Positions 37,312-48,985 are shown, counted from the stretch's first letter. The stretch is 64,000 nt of DNA from Alphaproteobacteria bacterium (GCA_024227565.1 JAAEUE010000002.1:1-64000); one strand, 5' to 3'. Notes: a model not told the origin generated them from the letters alone. Program-made: numbers and translations.

Positions 37312-38481
37312 GTGCCGCGTGAAAATTATCTCTTCACAAGTGAATCGGTCTCAGAAGGCCATCCTGACAAGGTTTGCGACCGCATTTCCGACGCGGTGGT
37401 TGACACATTTCTGGCTGCAGATCCGCTTTCGCGCGTGGCCTGCGAGACACTGACCACAACCAACCGGATTGTGCTGGCAGGCGAAGTGCGTGGCCCGGAC
37501 AACATCACCAATGATATCCTGGAGGACGTGGCCCGGCGCGCCGTCAAAGACATTGGTTATGAGCAGGATGGCTTCCACTGGAAAAATTCAGAGGTTTCCG
37601 TCTACCTGCACCAGCAATCAAGCGATATTGCCCAAGGTGTGGACGCGGCTGGAAACAAGGATGAAGGCGCGGGCGACCAGGGCATCATGTTTGGCTATGC
37701 CTGCCGCGAAACTAAAGCGCTGATGCCGGCCCCGATCCATCTCTCCCATCAGATCTTGAAGGAGATGGCCGAGGCCCGCCATTCCGGCGCCACCAAGGGA
37801 TTTGGTCCAGATTCAAAGAGCCAGGTGACCTTGCAGTACGAAAACGGCAGCCCCGTTCGGGCCACCTCTGTGGTTGTATCCACACAACACGACGAAGGCC
37901 TCAGCCAGGACGAAGTGCGTGAATTGGTACGCCCGTTTGTTGAGAAGGTTCTCCCCAACGGCTGGATGTGCCCGGAAGAAGAGTTCTACGTGAACCCAAC
38001 AGGCAACTTCGTGATTGGCGGACCAGATGGGGACGCGGGTCTGACCGGACGCAAGATCATTGTGGACACCTATGGCGGCGCAGCGCCTCACGGCGGCGGC
38101 GCTTTCTCAGGTAAAGACCCAACCAAGGTTGACCGCTCAGCGGCCTATGCAGGGCGCTATCTGGCCAAAAACGTGGTCGCGGCCGGTCTCGCCGACAAAT
38201 GCACGATCCAGCTCGCCTATGCGATCGGCGTGTCCAAACCGCTATCGATCTACGTTGACTGCGCCGGCACGGGAACGGTCGATGAAACAAAGCTTGAAGG
38301 CGCACTTAGCGAGGCCATGGATCTCTCGCCGCGCGGCATTCGCGAGCATCTCGAGCTGTCGCGTCCGATTTACGAACGCAGTGCCGCCTATGGGCATTTC
38401 GGCCGTACGCCGGAAGATGATGGCGGATTCTCCTGGGAGCGAACTGATCTTGTGGAGGCGATCAAGTCGGCCCTGACTTGA
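37312..38481 (+). CDS. metK: S-adenosylmethionine synthetase
   Basis: The 389-residue enzyme makes S-adenosylmethionine from methionine and ATP. Family motifs are [21 protein letters not shown] at the start, [12 protein letters not shown] (about residue 119) and [19 protein letters not shown] (about 262). The start is a GTG with GGAG 8 bases upstream. The C-terminal domain is complete. Position before trmB is conserved in alphaproteobacteria. Confidence 0.97.
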   Translation: MPRENYLFTSESVSEGHPDKVCDRISDAVVDTFLAADPLSRVACETLTTTNRIVLAGEVRGPDNITNDILEDVARRAVKDIGYEQDGFHWKNSEVSVYLHQQSSDIAQGVDAAGNKDEGAGDQGIMFGYACRETKALMPAPIHLSHQILKEMAEARHSGATKGFGPDSKSQVTLQYENGSPVRATSVVVSTQHDEGLSQDEVRELVRPFVEKVLPNGWMCPEEEFYVNPTGNFVIGGPDGDAGLTGRKIIVDTYGGAAPHGGGAFSGKDPTKVDRSAAYAGRYLAKNVVAAGLADKCTIQLAYAIGVSKPLSIYVDCAGTGTVDETKLEGALSEAMDLSPRGIREHLELSRPIYERSAAYGHFGRTPEDDGGFSWERTDLVEAIKSALT

Positions 38482-38555
38482 CGCCTATACCGCGCCTTTT
38501 ACAGATTTGGAATTAGGCACAGAGGGCCAGGCGGCTCTCTGCCAGCGATGTCCAT

Positions 38556-39254
38556 ATGGCTGACAATACTGCAGATCCGAAGAGACGCCTGCTTTATGGC
38601 CGCCAGCAGGGTCACAAGCTGCGCAAGCATCAACAACATTTGCTTGATACCCTTCTGCCCACAATCCAGGTCGCGGGGCCAGGCGCCAGCACAATAGATC
38701 CCGCAGCCCTGTTTGATGGCCAACCGGCGGACGTGTTCTTGGAAATTGGCTTTGGTGGGGGCGAACATCTGATTTCACGTGCCGGCCAAAACCCAGATAG
38801 AGGCTTTGTCGGTGCAGAACCGTTCGTGAACGGGGTGGCGAAAATTCTTGCGGGCATTGAGACGACCGGGCTGTCAAACATCCGGCTGCATTTTGGCGAC
38901 GCCCGCGACATCATCGAGCGGTTTCCAGACCAATCGATTGCCGGCGCCTATCTTCTCTATCCAGACCCCTGGCCCAAAAAGCGCCATAACAAACGGCGCT
39001 TTGTGAATGAGGAAAACATTCGACAATTGCACCGGGTCCTGAAACCTGGTGCGCCGTTTCTGTTCGCCAGCGACATCACCGACTATGTGCGCTGGACCTT
39101 GGGCAGGATGTTGAGGCATGGCGGATTTGAATGGACCGCAGAGTGCAAAGACGACTGGACAACGGCCCCCGAGAGCTGGCCAGGCACCCGTTATGAGGCC
39201 AAAGCGTTCAGGGAAGGGCGCCGTGCTCATTATTTACATTTTTGCAAAAGCTGA
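38556..39254 (+). CDS. trmB: tRNA (guanine-N7-)-methyltransferase
   Basis: The 232-residue SAM-dependent enzyme methylates G46 in the variable loop of tRNAs. Motif I appears as VFLEIGFGGGEHLISRA (about residues 60-76), and the substrate region as LLYPDPWPKKRHNKRRFV (about 130-148). SAM could come from the adjacent metK product. Length and motifs are normal. Confidence 0.95.
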   Translation: MADNTADPKRRLLYGRQQGHKLRKHQQHLLDTLLPTIQVAGPGASTIDPAALFDGQPADVFLEIGFGGGEHLISRAGQNPDRGFVGAEPFVNGVAKILAGIETTGLSNIRLHFGDARDIIERFPDQSIAGAYLLYPDPWPKKRHNKRRFVNEENIRQLHRVLKPGAPFLFASDITDYVRWTLGRMLRHGGFEWTAECKDDWTTAPESWPGTRYEAKAFREGRRAHYLHFCKS

Positions 39255-39363
39255 AAAGCAACGCTTGAAGCATCACCGCGTTGGCGCTATATGAAAGACA
39301 CCTTTCAGGTCATTCTCACATAGCCCGAGGTATTCAAGTGGATATCGAAGGCCGCCATGGAGA

Positions 39364-39392
39364 GTGGGTTCCCGCCGGAGCCCGCTTTTTTT
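39364..39392 (+). terminator. Hairpin plus T-run before rimP (terminator or attenuator)
   Basis: GTGGGTTCC-cgcc-GGAGCCCGC forms a 9-base stem with two G-U pairs, followed by seven T (39386-39392). It ends trmB transcription 110 bases after its stop, or acts as an attenuator in the leader of the rimP-nusA-infB operon, whose first gene starts 71 bases downstream. Confidence 0.75.
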
Positions 39393-39462
39393 CATGTCTA
39401 GGGGTGAAAGATCTGACGGTGCAACAAAATGGTTGAACGCGGACAATGGTCGAAAACTGACA

Positions 39463-40002
39463 ATGTCAGACGCTGCAGAAAACCGGAGACTGAAAACCGA
39501 GGAAGGCCTTGCGCGCAAGGTCGCCGAAATCATTGAGCCCGCCATCGAAGGGCTAGGATTTCGTTTGGTGCGCGTGCGCCTGACCGGTGATAGCGGACAA
39601 ACTTTGCAGGTTATGGCCGAACGCCCCGATGGCACCATGGGCATTGAGGAATGTGAATTGATCAGCCGCACCGTGTCACCCCTGCTTGATGTGGAAGATC
39701 CGATTGCCAGCGCCTATGCGCTGGAAGTCTCTTCGCCTGGCATTGACCGGCCGTTGGTGCGCCCGACAGATTTTGAACGTTGGGCCGGGTTTGAAGTGAA
39801 AATCGAGATGGCCCAGATGATCGCCGGCCGCAAGCGCTTCAGAGGGCGCTTGGAAGGTTTTGAGGACGATGAAATTCGTCTCTGGTTCAAAGAAAACAAC
39901 GAGGCTGATCCGGTTGTTGTTGGATTGGCCTTTGACAATGTGGCGAGTGCCAAGCTCGTCATGACGGATGAGCTTATTAAGGCGTCTCAAACGGCGCACT
40001 AA
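39463..40002 (+). CDS. rimP: Ribosome maturation factor RimP
   Basis: The 179-residue protein assists 30S subunit maturation. The N-terminal domain has IIEPAIEGLGFRLVRVRL and the typical EECELISRTVSPLLD. The motif YALEVSSPGIDRPLVRPTDF leads into the C-terminal SH3-like domain. I chose ATG 39463 (MSDAAENRRLKTEEG) because the open frame further upstream runs through the hairpin and T-run at 39364-39392 and is therefore not coding. It heads the nusA-infB operon. Confidence 0.95.
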   Translation: MSDAAENRRLKTEEGLARKVAEIIEPAIEGLGFRLVRVRLTGDSGQTLQVMAERPDGTMGIEECELISRTVSPLLDVEDPIASAYALEVSSPGIDRPLVRPTDFERWAGFEVKIEMAQMIAGRKRFRGRLEGFEDDEIRLWFKENNEADPVVVGLAFDNVASAKLVMTDELIKASQTAH

Positions 40003-40054
40003 CTGGAAACGATTTACTCATGCCCATAAGGGCATTCAAATGTGGAGCTAGAAA

Positions 40055-41740
40055 ATGGTCGAAGCTGTAAGCGCCAACCGGCTGGAACTTCTGCAGATTG
40101 CTGAGGCAGTTGCGCGGGAAAAATCGATCGACAAGTCTCTCGTCATCGACGCCATGGAGGACGCCATTCAGCGCGCCGCCAAACTGCGTTACGGCCAGGA
40201 GAATGAGATCCGGGCGAAAATCAATCCGGAAACCGGCGATATTCAGCTGCAAAGGCTGCTTCTGGTGAGCGAGGAGGTGGAGAACGATTCCACCGAGATC
40301 TCCCTGGCCGATGCCAAGCATAAAAAGCCTGATGCTGAATTTGGCGATCTGATCGCCGAAGAGCTTCCGCCGGTCGATTTCGGCCGCATTGCCGCGCAGA
40401 ACGCCAAGCAGGTGATTGTCCAGAAGGTGCGTGACGCAGAACGCGAGCGCCAGTTTGAAGAGTTCAAGGATCGTGCCGGTGAAATCATCAACGGCCTGGT
40501 CAAACGGGTTGAATACGGCAACATCGTCGTTGACCTGGGCCGGGCTGAAGGTGTGGTCAGGCGCGATGAATCCCTGCCGCGCGAGAGTTTCCGCAACGGC
40601 GACCGCATCCGGGCCTATATCTACGACGTGCGCCGCGAACAGCGCGGACCGCAGATCTTCCTGTCGCGCACCCGGCCTGAGTTCATGGCCAAACTGTTTG
40701 GCCAGGAAGTGCCTGAAATCTATGACAACATCATCGAGATCGTCTCGGTTGCCCGGGACCCGGGCTCACGGGCCAAAATCGCCGTGCTGTCAAAGGATTC
40801 CTCCATTGATCCGGTTGGCGCCTGTGTCGGCATGCGCGGCAGCCGCGTTCAGGCGGTGGTCAACGAGCTGCAGGGCGAGAAGATCGACATCATCCAATGG
40901 AACCCGGATGCGGCCACGTTCATTGTGAACGCCCTCGCACCGGCTGAAGTTGCCAAGGTGGTGCTGGACGAGGACGCAGAGCGCATCGAGGTTGTGGTTC
41001 CGGACGAGCAGCTTTCGCTTGCCATTGGCCGGCGCGGTCAAAACGTTCGCCTGGCCTCAATCCTGACCGGATGGGACATCGACATTCTGACCGAGCAGGA
41101 AGAATCCGAGCGTCGTCAGAAAGAGTTCCAAGAGCGCTCGGAAATGTTCATGTCAGCGCTTGATGCCGATGAGATGATCGCGCAATTGCTGGCTTCAGAG
41201 GGCTTTACGTCGTTGGAAGAGGTTGCCTACGTTCCTCTGGCTGAACTTGCAGATATCGAAGGCTTCGACGAAGAGATGGGCCAGGAACTGCAAACTCGTG
41301 CCCGCGAGCACCTGGAAAAGCTCAACCGCGAACTGGACGAAAAGCGCAAAGAACTGGGCGTTGAGGACGCCGTGGGTGAAGTGGAAGGCGTCACTTTGCC
41401 GATGTTGGTCAAGTTTGGCGAAAACGAAGTGAAAACCGTCGAAGATCTCGCCTATTGCGCCACGGACGATCTGACAGGCTGGACCGAACGCAAGGACGGC
41501 GAAGCTGTTCGTTATGATGGCATTCTGAGCGGCATGGACGTGAGTGCGGCTGAGGCGGAAGCGATGATCATGCGGGCGCGTCTTGCGGTCGGCATTGTGA
41601 CCGAAGAAGATTTGGCCCAGGCCGAAGAAGCCGAAGCGGAAGCTGCAGAGGCCGAGCAGGCTGAAGCTGCTCCTGAGCTGCCTAAGCCGGTCGACCACCA
41701 GGCTGCGGCTGAGGCCATGTTTGACACGCCGTCCAACTAA
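40055..41740 (+). CDS. nusA: Transcription termination/antitermination factor NusA
   Basis: The 561-residue factor binds RNA polymerase and nascent RNA. Order: N-terminal polymerase-binding domain (residues 1-125), S1 domain (about 135-200, NGLVKRVEYGNIVVDLGRAEG), KH1 and KH2 (about 200-345, including CVGMRGSRVQAVVNELQGEKIDII and SLAIGRRGQNVRLAS). C-terminal acidic repeat regions follow, ending in an Ala/Glu-rich tail. It overlaps the ylxR-like gene by 20 bases if the latter starts at 41721. Confidence 0.97.
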   Translation: MVEAVSANRLELLQIAEAVAREKSIDKSLVIDAMEDAIQRAAKLRYGQENEIRAKINPETGDIQLQRLLLVSEEVENDSTEISLADAKHKKPDAEFGDLIAEELPPVDFGRIAAQNAKQVIVQKVRDAERERQFEEFKDRAGEIINGLVKRVEYGNIVVDLGRAEGVVRRDESLPRESFRNGDRIRAYIYDVRREQRGPQIFLSRTRPEFMAKLFGQEVPEIYDNIIEIVSVARDPGSRAKIAVLSKDSSIDPVGACVGMRGSRVQAVVNELQGEKIDIIQWNPDAATFIVNALAPAEVAKVVLDEDAERIEVVVPDEQLSLAIGRRGQNVRLASILTGWDIDILTEQEESERRQKEFQERSEMFMSALDADEMIAQLLASEGFTSLEEVAYVPLAELADIEGFDEEMGQELQTRAREHLEKLNRELDEKRKELGVEDAVGEVEGVTLPMLVKFGENEVKTVEDLAYCATDDLTGWTERKDGEAVRYDGILSGMDVSAAEAEAMIMRARLAVGIVTEEDLAQAEEAEAEAAEAEQAEAAPELPKPVDHQAAAEAMFDTPSN

Positions 41741-42347
41741 CGATGGACCGGGCAACACTGGATATCGGCAGATGGCTATGGCAGAAAGGATGTGCATCGT
41801 CACGCGGGCTGTTAAGCCGCCCGAAGAGCTGGTGCGCTTTGTCCTGTCACCAAGCGATGATGTCACGCCGGACTTAAAGCGGAAGTTGCCTGGACGTGGC
41901 GTTTGGGTCTCTGCGTCCAAAGAATGTATTGAAGTTGCCGCGCGCAAGGGCCACTTTGCACGAGGGTTCAAACACCAAGCAAGCTGCGGTGACGATTTGC
42001 CGGATTTGGTGGGCCGTCTGCTTTACAAGGAAGCCACCAGCCTGATCAGCCTGTGTAATCGGGCAGGATTGGTCACAGCCGGCTTTGAAAAGGTGAGAGC
42101 GCAGTTGGCCAAGGGTTCAGTTGTCGCAGTTTTAATCGCCTCAGACGCCGGTGAAGACGGAAAGAATAAAGTTTCGCTCAAAGCCCGCGGATCGGGCGGC
42201 CAGGTCAAATTGCTGACAATCTTTGATCGGGAAGATTTGAGCTTGGCATTAGGGCGGACAAATGTGGTACATGCTGCGGTAAGAAAAGGCGATCTGACTG
42301 ATCACCTGGTTCGCGCCGCAGAAAGATATGACAGTTACAATGGGTAA
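41721..42347 (+). CDS. YlxR/DUF448 RNA-binding protein with L7Ae-like domain
   Basis: The protein of up to 208 residues has a YlxR domain (about 22-95: ERMCIVTRAVKPPEELVRFV and LPGRGVWVSAS) and a C-terminal region like L7Ae/L30e RNA-binding proteins (about 100-200). This fused form is usual in alphaproteobacteria between nusA and infB. Its exact role is unsettled; work on YlxR in other bacteria links it to RNase P or transcription control. Starts at 41721, 41772 and 41778 are all possible; the longest overlaps nusA. Confidence 0.88.
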   Translation: MTRRPTNDGPGNTGYRQMAMAERMCIVTRAVKPPEELVRFVLSPSDDVTPDLKRKLPGRGVWVSASKECIEVAARKGHFARGFKHQASCGDDLPDLVGRLLYKEATSLISLCNRAGLVTAGFEKVRAQLAKGSVVAVLIASDAGEDGKNKVSLKARGSGGQVKLLTIFDREDLSLALGRTNVVHAAVRKGDLTDHLVRAAERYDSYNG

Positions 42348-42395
42348 ATTGCTGGCTGAATGCACTAATGCGGCCGCGCAAAAGACTGGATAAGC

Positions 42396-44900
42396 ATGAG
42401 CGAGAGTAACGACACAGAAGATCGGTCCGCTGGCGGGAAAACCCTCAGCATGCGCCGCGGTGTGGAGCAAGGTCGGGTTAAGCAAAACTTTAGCCATGGC
42501 CGCTCCAAAACCGTCGTGGTGGAAACCAAGCGGCGGCGCAGCATCACTGCGCCCGGCGCTGCCCCAAGCCCGATCGAATCTAAGGTTATGCCCGCATCTA
42601 CGGCCGCCCCCCAGCCTGCGCCCGCCGCGCCGGTAGAGGAAGCCGCGCCGCAGCCTGCAGCCAACCAGTTGTCGGACAGCGAGAAAGAAGCCCGCGCGAA
42701 AGCACTGGCAGGCGCCAGATTGCGCGAAGCCGATGACGCTGAGGCCGCCAAAATGGAAGCTGACCGCATTGCTGAAGTTGATGCACAGCGGCGCAAAGAA
42801 CGCGAAGACGCTGAAAAGAAGGCCGCTGAAGAACAAGAACGAATGGAAGCCGAAGCGGCCGTTGCAGCAGTGGATGCCTCTGCGGCACCCGCAGTTGATA
42901 AGCCGACCAAAGAGGCTCCGGTTAAGGCTACACCCGAAACGCGCAAAGAACGCATCAAACGTGAAGAGAAGGCCGAACAGCCGAAACCGAGCAAAGGCGG
43001 CGGGGAGCGCCGGCGTGGCAAGCTAACGATTGCCAATGCGCTGGATGACAATGTTCGCCAGCGTTCTCTGGCCGCCATGAAACGGCGCCAGGAGCGGCAG
43101 AAGCAAAAAACTATGGGCGCCGGCGAGAACCGGGAGAAAATTTCCCGCGAAGTGGTCCTTCCCGAAGCCATCACCATTCAAGAGCTGGCCAACCGGATGG
43201 CCGAGCGCGGCGTGGACATCATCAAATTCCTGATGAAACAGGGCGACATGCTCAAAATCACCGATGTGGTGGACGCAGATACCGCCGAGTTGGTTGCTGA
43301 AGAATTTGGACACACCGTTAAACGTGTATCGGAATCTGATGTGGAATTAGGCCTTATGGGCGAAGACGACGACCAGGGCGATCTTGAGCCCCGGGCGCCG
43401 ATTGTCACAATTATGGGCCACGTTGACCACGGCAAGACTTCATTGCTCGATGCCCTGCGCAACGCCAACGTTGTTTCTGGAGAAGCCGGCGGCATCACCC
43501 AGCACATTGGCGCCTATCAGGTGGAAACACCCGGAGGCGTGGTGAGCTTTGTGGACACACCCGGCCACGCGGCGTTCACCGCCATGCGCGCACGCGGCGC
43601 CCAGGCGACCGATATCGTGATTTTGGTGGTGGCTGCCGATGACGGTGTGATGCCGCAAACGATTGAAGCGCTGAACCACGCCAAGGCCGCCGAAGTGCCG
43701 ATGATAATTGCCATCAACAAGATGGACAAGCCAGAGGCTGACCCCACCCGGGTCCGCAACGAGCTGTTGCAGCATGAAATCGTGTTGGAAAGCCTTGGCG
43801 GCGAGGTTCAGGAAGTCCAGATCTCGGCCCTGAAACATACAAACCTCGACAAACTTCTGGAAGCCATTCTGCTGCAGGCTGAAATTCTGGAACTGAAAGC
43901 CAACCCCCACCGCTCAGCGGACGGTGTTGTCATCGAGGCAAAACTCGACAAGGGCCGTGGACCCGTCGCCACCGTGCTGGTTCAGCGCGGAACGCTGGAA
44001 CTGGGCGATATCTTTGTGGCTGGTTCGGCCTGGGGCCGGGTTCGCGCTCTGGTGAACGATAAGGGTGAGAATGTTGACCATGCCGGTCCGTCCGTTCCCG
44101 TGGAAGTTCTAGGGCTCAATTCTGCTCCAGAAGCAGGCGACCAGTTTGTTGTGGTTGAAAGCGATGCCCGCGCCCGCGAAATCACTGATTACCGCGACCG
44201 CAAGCGCCGCGAGATGAAAGGCGCGCCGGTATCGGGCTCAACGTCTCTGGAACAAATGATGAGCAAGCTTAAGGAGAACGAACTCTCCGAGATGCCCATC
44301 CTTGTTAAGAGCGATGTGCAGGGTTCAGGCGAAGCGATTTCGCAGGCGATTGATAAGCTTGGAACAGACGAAGTTGCTGCCCGGGTTGTTCACCAGGCTG
44401 TCGGCGGGATCTCCGAATCTGACGTGACACTGGCAAGCGCATCGAACGCCCTGATCATGGGCTTCAACGTACGTGCCAACAATCAAGCCCGCGAAGCTGC
44501 AGAAGCTGCAGGGATCGAGATCCGCTATTACAACGTGATTTACGATCTGGTGGACGATGTGAAGGCAGCCCTGTCTGGCATGTTGTCGCCGGAACAGCGC
44601 GAAACCTTCTTGGGCAATGCTGAGATTTTGGAAGTGTTCAACATTTCCAAGGTTGGCAAGGTTGCCGGGTGCCGGGTCAGTGAAGGCAGTGTGGAACGCG
44701 GAGCCAAGGTTCGGCTTATCCGCGACAGTGTTGTGATCCACGAAGGCACGCTTTCGACCCTCAAACGCTTCAAGGACGAGGTGAAGGACGTCACCGCCGG
44801 TCAGGAATGCGGAATGGCCTTCGAGAAGTACGAGGACATGCGTGCTGGCGATGTGATCGAATGCTTCCGGGTTGAGGAAGTGGCGCGGACGCTGGACTAG
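42396..44900 (+). CDS. infB: Translation initiation factor IF-2
   Basis: The 834-residue GTPase places initiator tRNA on the 30S subunit. The N-terminal third (about residues 1-230) is a low-complexity Ala/Glu/Lys region with long charged helices. An IF2-N-like domain follows ([21 protein letters not shown]), then the G domain (about 335-500) with [17 protein letters not shown] and NKMDKP. Domains II, III and the C-terminal tRNA-binding domain complete it. Length is typical for Rhizobiales. Confidence 0.97.
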   Translation: MSESNDTEDRSAGGKTLSMRRGVEQGRVKQNFSHGRSKTVVVETKRRRSITAPGAAPSPIESKVMPASTAAPQPAPAAPVEEAAPQPAANQLSDSEKEARAKALAGARLREADDAEAAKMEADRIAEVDAQRRKEREDAEKKAAEEQERMEAEAAVAAVDASAAPAVDKPTKEAPVKATPETRKERIKREEKAEQPKPSKGGGERRRGKLTIANALDDNVRQRSLAAMKRRQERQKQKTMGAGENREKISREVVLPEAITIQELANRMAERGVDIIKFLMKQGDMLKITDVVDADTAELVAEEFGHTVKRVSESDVELGLMGEDDDQGDLEPRAPIVTIMGHVDHGKTSLLDALRNANVVSGEAGGITQHIGAYQVETPGGVVSFVDTPGHAAFTAMRARGAQATDIVILVVAADDGVMPQTIEALNHAKAAEVPMIIAINKMDKPEADPTRVRNELLQHEIVLESLGGEVQEVQISALKHTNLDKLLEAILLQAEILELKANPHRSADGVVIEAKLDKGRGPVATVLVQRGTLELGDIFVAGSAWGRVRALVNDKGENVDHAGPSVPVEVLGLNSAPEAGDQFVVVESDARAREITDYRDRKRREMKGAPVSGSTSLEQMMSKLKENELSEMPILVKSDVQGSGEAISQAIDKLGTDEVAARVVHQAVGGISESDVTLASASNALIMGFNVRANNQAREAAEAAGIEIRYYNVIYDLVDDVKAALSGMLSPEQRETFLGNAEILEVFNISKVGKVAGCRVSEGSVERGAKVRLIRDSVVIHEGTLSTLKRFKDEVKDVTAGQECGMAFEKYEDMRAGDVIECFRVEEVARTLD

Positions 44901-45006
44901 CGCGAACACGCCTTTTGATATTGAAAACGAAATTTAGGTCCCGGTTTCAGACAGTGTCTGGCCGGGCACACGCTTTGAAAGCGTAACTGGAATACCGAAG
45001 ACAAAA

Positions 45007-45402
45007 ATGAATCGATCTGAAACACACCGCGGCCCGAGCCAGCGTCAGTTGCGGGTTGGCGAATTGGTACGCCACGCACTAGCCGATCTGTTCAACCGTG
45101 GCGGCGTGGCCGAACCCGTGCTCGAAGCCGGCATCACGGTGCTGGAAGTGGCCATGACGCCAGACCTGAAGATCGCCCACGCCTATGTGATGCCATTTGC
45201 TGGCGAGCGGCGCGACGAGGTGGTTGCTGCCCTCTATAAGCACAAGAAGTTCATTCGCGGGCAAGTTTCAAAGCAACTCTCCTTGAAATATATGCCCGAT
45301 TTGCGCTTTCACCTGGACACGACGCTGGATTACGCCAGCCAGATCGATGATCTGCTTGGCGACCCCAAGGTGCGTCAAGACTTGGAACAGGACGGCAGCT
45401 AG
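45007..45402 (+). CDS. rbfA: Ribosome-binding factor A
   Basis: The 131-residue KH-like protein binds the 30S subunit near helix 1 of 16S rRNA during maturation. Motifs: RQLRVGELVRHALADLF at the start, EVAMTPDLKIAHAYVMPF, and YMPDLRFHLDTTLDYASQID near the end. It lies 106 bases after infB and 7 bases before truB. Confidence 0.95.
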   Translation: MNRSETHRGPSQRQLRVGELVRHALADLFNRGGVAEPVLEAGITVLEVAMTPDLKIAHAYVMPFAGERRDEVVAALYKHKKFIRGQVSKQLSLKYMPDLRFHLDTTLDYASQIDDLLGDPKVRQDLEQDGS

Positions 45403-45409
45403 ACCCCCT

Positions 45410-46333
45410 ATGGCCAGACGCAAGAAAGGCGACCGGGTGAACGGCTGGATCATTCTCGACAAGAGACTGACCATGACGTCCACCCAAGCGGTTGGCGCGG
45501 TGCGGCGCTTGTTCAACGCCCAAAAAGCAGGACATGGCGGCACTCTGGATCCGCTGGCCACAGGTCTGTTGCCCATTGCCCTTGGCGAGGCGACCAAAAC
45601 CGTTCCCTTTATTATGGAGAGCACCAAGACCTACCGGTTCACGGTGGAATGGGGCGGCGAAACCAATACGGATGATGCGGAAGGCGAAATCACCCAAACC
45701 TCGGACAAACGTCCAGATGAGGCCGCAATCCGCCAGCTTCTTCCAAACTTCACGGGCCTGATAAGCCAGATTCCTCCCCAGTTTTCAGCCCTCAAAGTTG
45801 ATGGCGCCCGGGCCTATGATCTGGCCCGCGATGGCGAGACCGTTGAGCTCGCCTCAAGGGAGATCACAGTCGACAAATTCGACCTGATTAAGCAGCCCGA
45901 CGCCGATCATGCGGTTTTCGAAGCTGTCTGCGGCAAGGGCACCTATGTGCGGGCCCTGGCGCGGGACATGGGCCGCGAGTTGGGGTGTTATGGGCATGTG
46001 TCTGAGTTGCGGCGAACCCAGGTTGGGCCATTTAACGAAGATGATATGATTTTGCTGGATCAATTGGATGAATTGCGCCATAAGGGCGCCGGCCAGGAGG
46101 CCATGTATGAGTATCTCCTGCCGCTTGAGACCGCGCTGGACGACATCCCGGCGCTGGCCGTAAGCGGAGAAGATGCGGCGAGACTGAGAAACGGTCAAGC
46201 CGTGATCGTGCGGGGACGCGATGCACCTATCCTCCAAGGAACCATATTGGTTGAAAACAGGGGTGACCCTGTTGCCTTGGCAGAAATGGATCAAGGGGCA
46301 TTGCAGCCGAAGCGCGTGTTTAACCTAACCTAG
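45410..46333 (+). CDS. truB: tRNA pseudouridine-55 synthase
   Basis: The 307-residue enzyme converts U55 of tRNAs to pseudouridine. The catalytic motif is [19 protein letters not shown] with the nucleophilic Asp at about residue 48. [19 protein letters not shown] at the start, [20 protein letters not shown] and [12 protein letters not shown] are the other blocks. ATG 45410 ([12 protein letters not shown]) is chosen; an open frame begins at 45347 inside rbfA but is not family-like. Confidence 0.95.
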   Translation: MARRKKGDRVNGWIILDKRLTMTSTQAVGAVRRLFNAQKAGHGGTLDPLATGLLPIALGEATKTVPFIMESTKTYRFTVEWGGETNTDDAEGEITQTSDKRPDEAAIRQLLPNFTGLISQIPPQFSALKVDGARAYDLARDGETVELASREITVDKFDLIKQPDADHAVFEAVCGKGTYVRALARDMGRELGCYGHVSELRRTQVGPFNEDDMILLDQLDELRHKGAGQEAMYEYLLPLETALDDIPALAVSGEDAARLRNGQAVIVRGRDAPILQGTILVENRGDPVALAEMDQGALQPKRVFNLT

Positions 46334-46373
46334 AGCTGACGCCAGGCGTCACTCTCAACAGATGGAGTACCCG

Positions 46374-46643
46374 ATGTCGATTACACCAGAGCGCAAGCAA
46401 GAGCTCATCAAAGAATATGGAACTGTCGCCGGCGACACAGGTTCGCCAGAAGTTCAGGTTGCGATCCTCACCGAACGCATCAAAAACCTGACCGACCACT
46501 TCCAAGGTCACAAGAAAGACAATCATTCCCGCCGCGGCCTTCTGAAAATGGTCTCCCAGCGCCGTAAGCTGCTGGACTATGTGAGAGGCAAAAAAGAAGA
46601 GCGGTATCAGGATCTCATCAAGAGCCTTGGTATTCGCCGCTAA
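46374..46643 (+). CDS. rpsO: 30S ribosomal protein S15
   Basis: The 89-residue protein binds 16S rRNA in the central domain; its length is exactly the usual one from [16 protein letters not shown] to [26 protein letters not shown] and [20 protein letters not shown] are the conserved segments. ATG 46374 is preferred to one four codons earlier. The 227 bases before pnp contain a short stem CCGGC-aaaa-GCCGG (46686-46699) and no gene that I can support. S15 often represses its own translation; the sequence does not show whether it does so here. Confidence 0.97.
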   Translation: MSITPERKQELIKEYGTVAGDTGSPEVQVAILTERIKNLTDHFQGHKKDNHSRRGLLKMVSQRRKLLDYVRGKKEERYQDLIKSLGIRR

Positions 46644-46870
46644 CCGAAGTTTGTTCGAACTGTCTCAACCAAAATACACAAAACCCCGGCAAAAGCCGGA
46701 TGTTGCTTCAGTCCGCGTAAGTAGAGTGAGCAATGCGCCGTGTGCGGAGGTCCGCATGGGGCAAATCTATCCCTGGGTGGCGGCAATAGGGCCGTCCGTC
46801 CGTGGTGCCTGATTGGGATGCTGCAACCGAAAGATAATCGCAGCGCAGGGCACGTATAAGGAAAATCCGA

Positions 46871-48985
46871 ATGTTTGATGTTCAAACCGTAGAAATAGAA
46901 TGGGGCGGAAGGCCGCTCAAAATCGAAACTGGCAAGGTTGCCAGGCAAGCCGATGGCGCCGTGATGGTGACCTATGGCGAAACAACAGTTATGTGCACCG
47001 CAGTGGCCGACCGCACACCGCGCGTCGGGATCGACTTCTTCCCGCTGACTGTGAACTATCAGGAAAAGGCATACGCTGCCGGCAAGGTGCCAGGTGGCTA
47101 CTTCAAGCGCGAAGGCCGCCCTTCTGAAAAAGAAACTTTGGTATGCCGTTTGATCGACAGACCGATCCGGCCGCTGTTTGCCAAAGGCTTCAAGTGCGAA
47201 ACTCAGATCATCGCGACCGTTCTGTCGCATGACCTTGAAAATGATCCAGATATTGTTGCCTTGGTGGCAACGTCGGCAGCTCTGACCCTGTCCGGCATCC
47301 CGTTCATGGGCCCAATCGGTGCAGCACGCGTTGGTGTGATTGACGGCGAGTATGTCCTCAACCCAACCCTGGACGATATGGAAGACAGCGAACTCGATCT
47401 GGTTGTTGCCGGCACCCAGGACGCGGTTCTTATGGTGGAATCAGAAGCCAAGGAACTGTCAGAAGACATGATGCTCGGCGCTGTCATGTATGGCCACGAG
47501 CAAATGCAGGCCGTTATGGACGCCATCATCGACCTGGCAGAGCGTTGCGCTAAAGAACCTCGCGACATTGCGATCAAGGACCTGTCGGAACTTCAAGGCA
47601 AGGTTGACGGGCTGGCCGAAAAGGGCTTGCGCGCGGCTTACAAAGAAGCCGACAAGATGACCCGCCAGGAGCTGGTTGCTGCGACCAAAGAAAAGACCAT
47701 GGCAGAACTCGCCCCGGAAGGCGGCGATGTGGATCCACTGGAAGTGGGCACCTGCTTCAAGGTTCTGGAAAAGAACATCGTGCGTGGCTCGATCATCGAG
47801 ACCAAAGTGCGTATCGATGGCCGTGCCCTCGATCAGGTTCGCCCGATCGTTGCTGAAGTCGGCATTCTTCCCCGGGCCCACGGCAGCGCGCTGTTCACAC
47901 GTGGTGAAACCCAGGCGCTTGTGGTCACCACCCTTGGTACAGGCGAAGACGAACAGTTCGTCGATGCGCTTGAGGGCACCTACAAGCAGAACTTCATGCT
48001 GCACTACAACTTCCCTCCTTTCTCCGTTGGGGAAACGGGCCGCGTTGGCTTCACCGGCCGCCGCGAAGTTGGTCACGGCAAGTTGGCCTGGCGTGCGGTT
48101 CACCCGGTCATGCCGTCCAAGGATGAGTTCCCGTACACGGTCCGCATCGTGTCGGAGATCACCGAATCCAACGGTTCGTCTTCGATGGCCTCGGTTTGCG
48201 GTGCATCGCTTGCCATGATGGACGCAGCTATTCCGCTGTCCCGTCCGGTATCGGGCATCGCCATGGGCTTGATCAAGGAAGGTGATGATTTCGCCGTTCT
48301 CTCAGACATTCTGGGCGACGAAGATCACCTCGGCGACATGGACTTCAAGGTGGCCGGTTCTGAAGAGGGCATCACCTCTCTGCAGATGGACATCAAGATC
48401 ACTGGCATCACCGAAGAGATCATGCGCATTGCGCTGGACCAGGCCAAAGGCGGCCGGGTGCACATCTTGGGTGAAATGGCCAAGGCTCTGACCGAAGCTC
48501 GCTCTGAGATGGGTGCTTATGCCCCGCGCATCGAGCAGATCAAGATCCCGGTCGACAAGATCCGTGATGTGATCGGCACAGGCGGCAAGGTTATCCGCCA
48601 GATCGTTGAAGAAACAGGCGCCAAGATCAACGTCGAAGACGATGGCACGGTGAAGGTTGCTTCGAACGATGCTGAATCCATTGAAGCTGCGATGACCTGG
48701 ATCAAGTCTCTGACCTCTGAGCCTGAAGAAGGCATGATCTACACCGGCAAGGTTGTGAAGGTCATGGACTTCGGTGCTTTCGTAAACTTCTTCGGTCCGA
48801 AAGACGGTCTGGTTCACATTTCCGAACTGGCCCCGCGCCGGGTGGAGAAAGTGAGCGACATCGTCAGCGAAGGCCAGGAAGTGAAGGTCAAGCTTCTGGG
48901 CTTCGACAACCGCGGCAAGGTTCGCCTCTCGATGAAAAACATCGACCAGGAAACCGGCGAGGAAGTCGCTGCCGAAGAGGGCTAA
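46871..48985 (+). CDS. pnp: Polynucleotide phosphorylase
   Basis: The 704-residue trimeric 3'-5' exoribonuclease degrades RNA with phosphate. Two RNase PH domains are visible ([18 protein letters not shown] in the first; [20 protein letters not shown] in the second, which is the active one). A KH domain follows ([20 protein letters not shown], about residues 555-620), then an S1 domain ([26 protein letters not shown], about 620-690). The ribosome site AAGGAA precedes ATG 46871. Linkage to rpsO is nearly universal. Confidence 0.97.
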   Translation: MFDVQTVEIEWGGRPLKIETGKVARQADGAVMVTYGETTVMCTAVADRTPRVGIDFFPLTVNYQEKAYAAGKVPGGYFKREGRPSEKETLVCRLIDRPIRPLFAKGFKCETQIIATVLSHDLENDPDIVALVATSAALTLSGIPFMGPIGAARVGVIDGEYVLNPTLDDMEDSELDLVVAGTQDAVLMVESEAKELSEDMMLGAVMYGHEQMQAVMDAIIDLAERCAKEPRDIAIKDLSELQGKVDGLAEKGLRAAYKEADKMTRQELVAATKEKTMAELAPEGGDVDPLEVGTCFKVLEKNIVRGSIIETKVRIDGRALDQVRPIVAEVGILPRAHGSALFTRGETQALVVTTLGTGEDEQFVDALEGTYKQNFMLHYNFPPFSVGETGRVGFTGRREVGHGKLAWRAVHPVMPSKDEFPYTVRIVSEITESNGSSSMASVCGASLAMMDAAIPLSRPVSGIAMGLIKEGDDFAVLSDILGDEDHLGDMDFKVAGSEEGITSLQMDIKITGITEEIMRIALDQAKGGRVHILGEMAKALTEARSEMGAYAPRIEQIKIPVDKIRDVIGTGGKVIRQIVEETGAKINVEDDGTVKVASNDAESIEAAMTWIKSLTSEPEEGMIYTGKVVKVMDFGAFVNFFGPKDGLVHISELAPRRVEKVSDIVSEGQEVKVKLLGFDNRGKVRLSMKNIDQETGEEVAAEEG

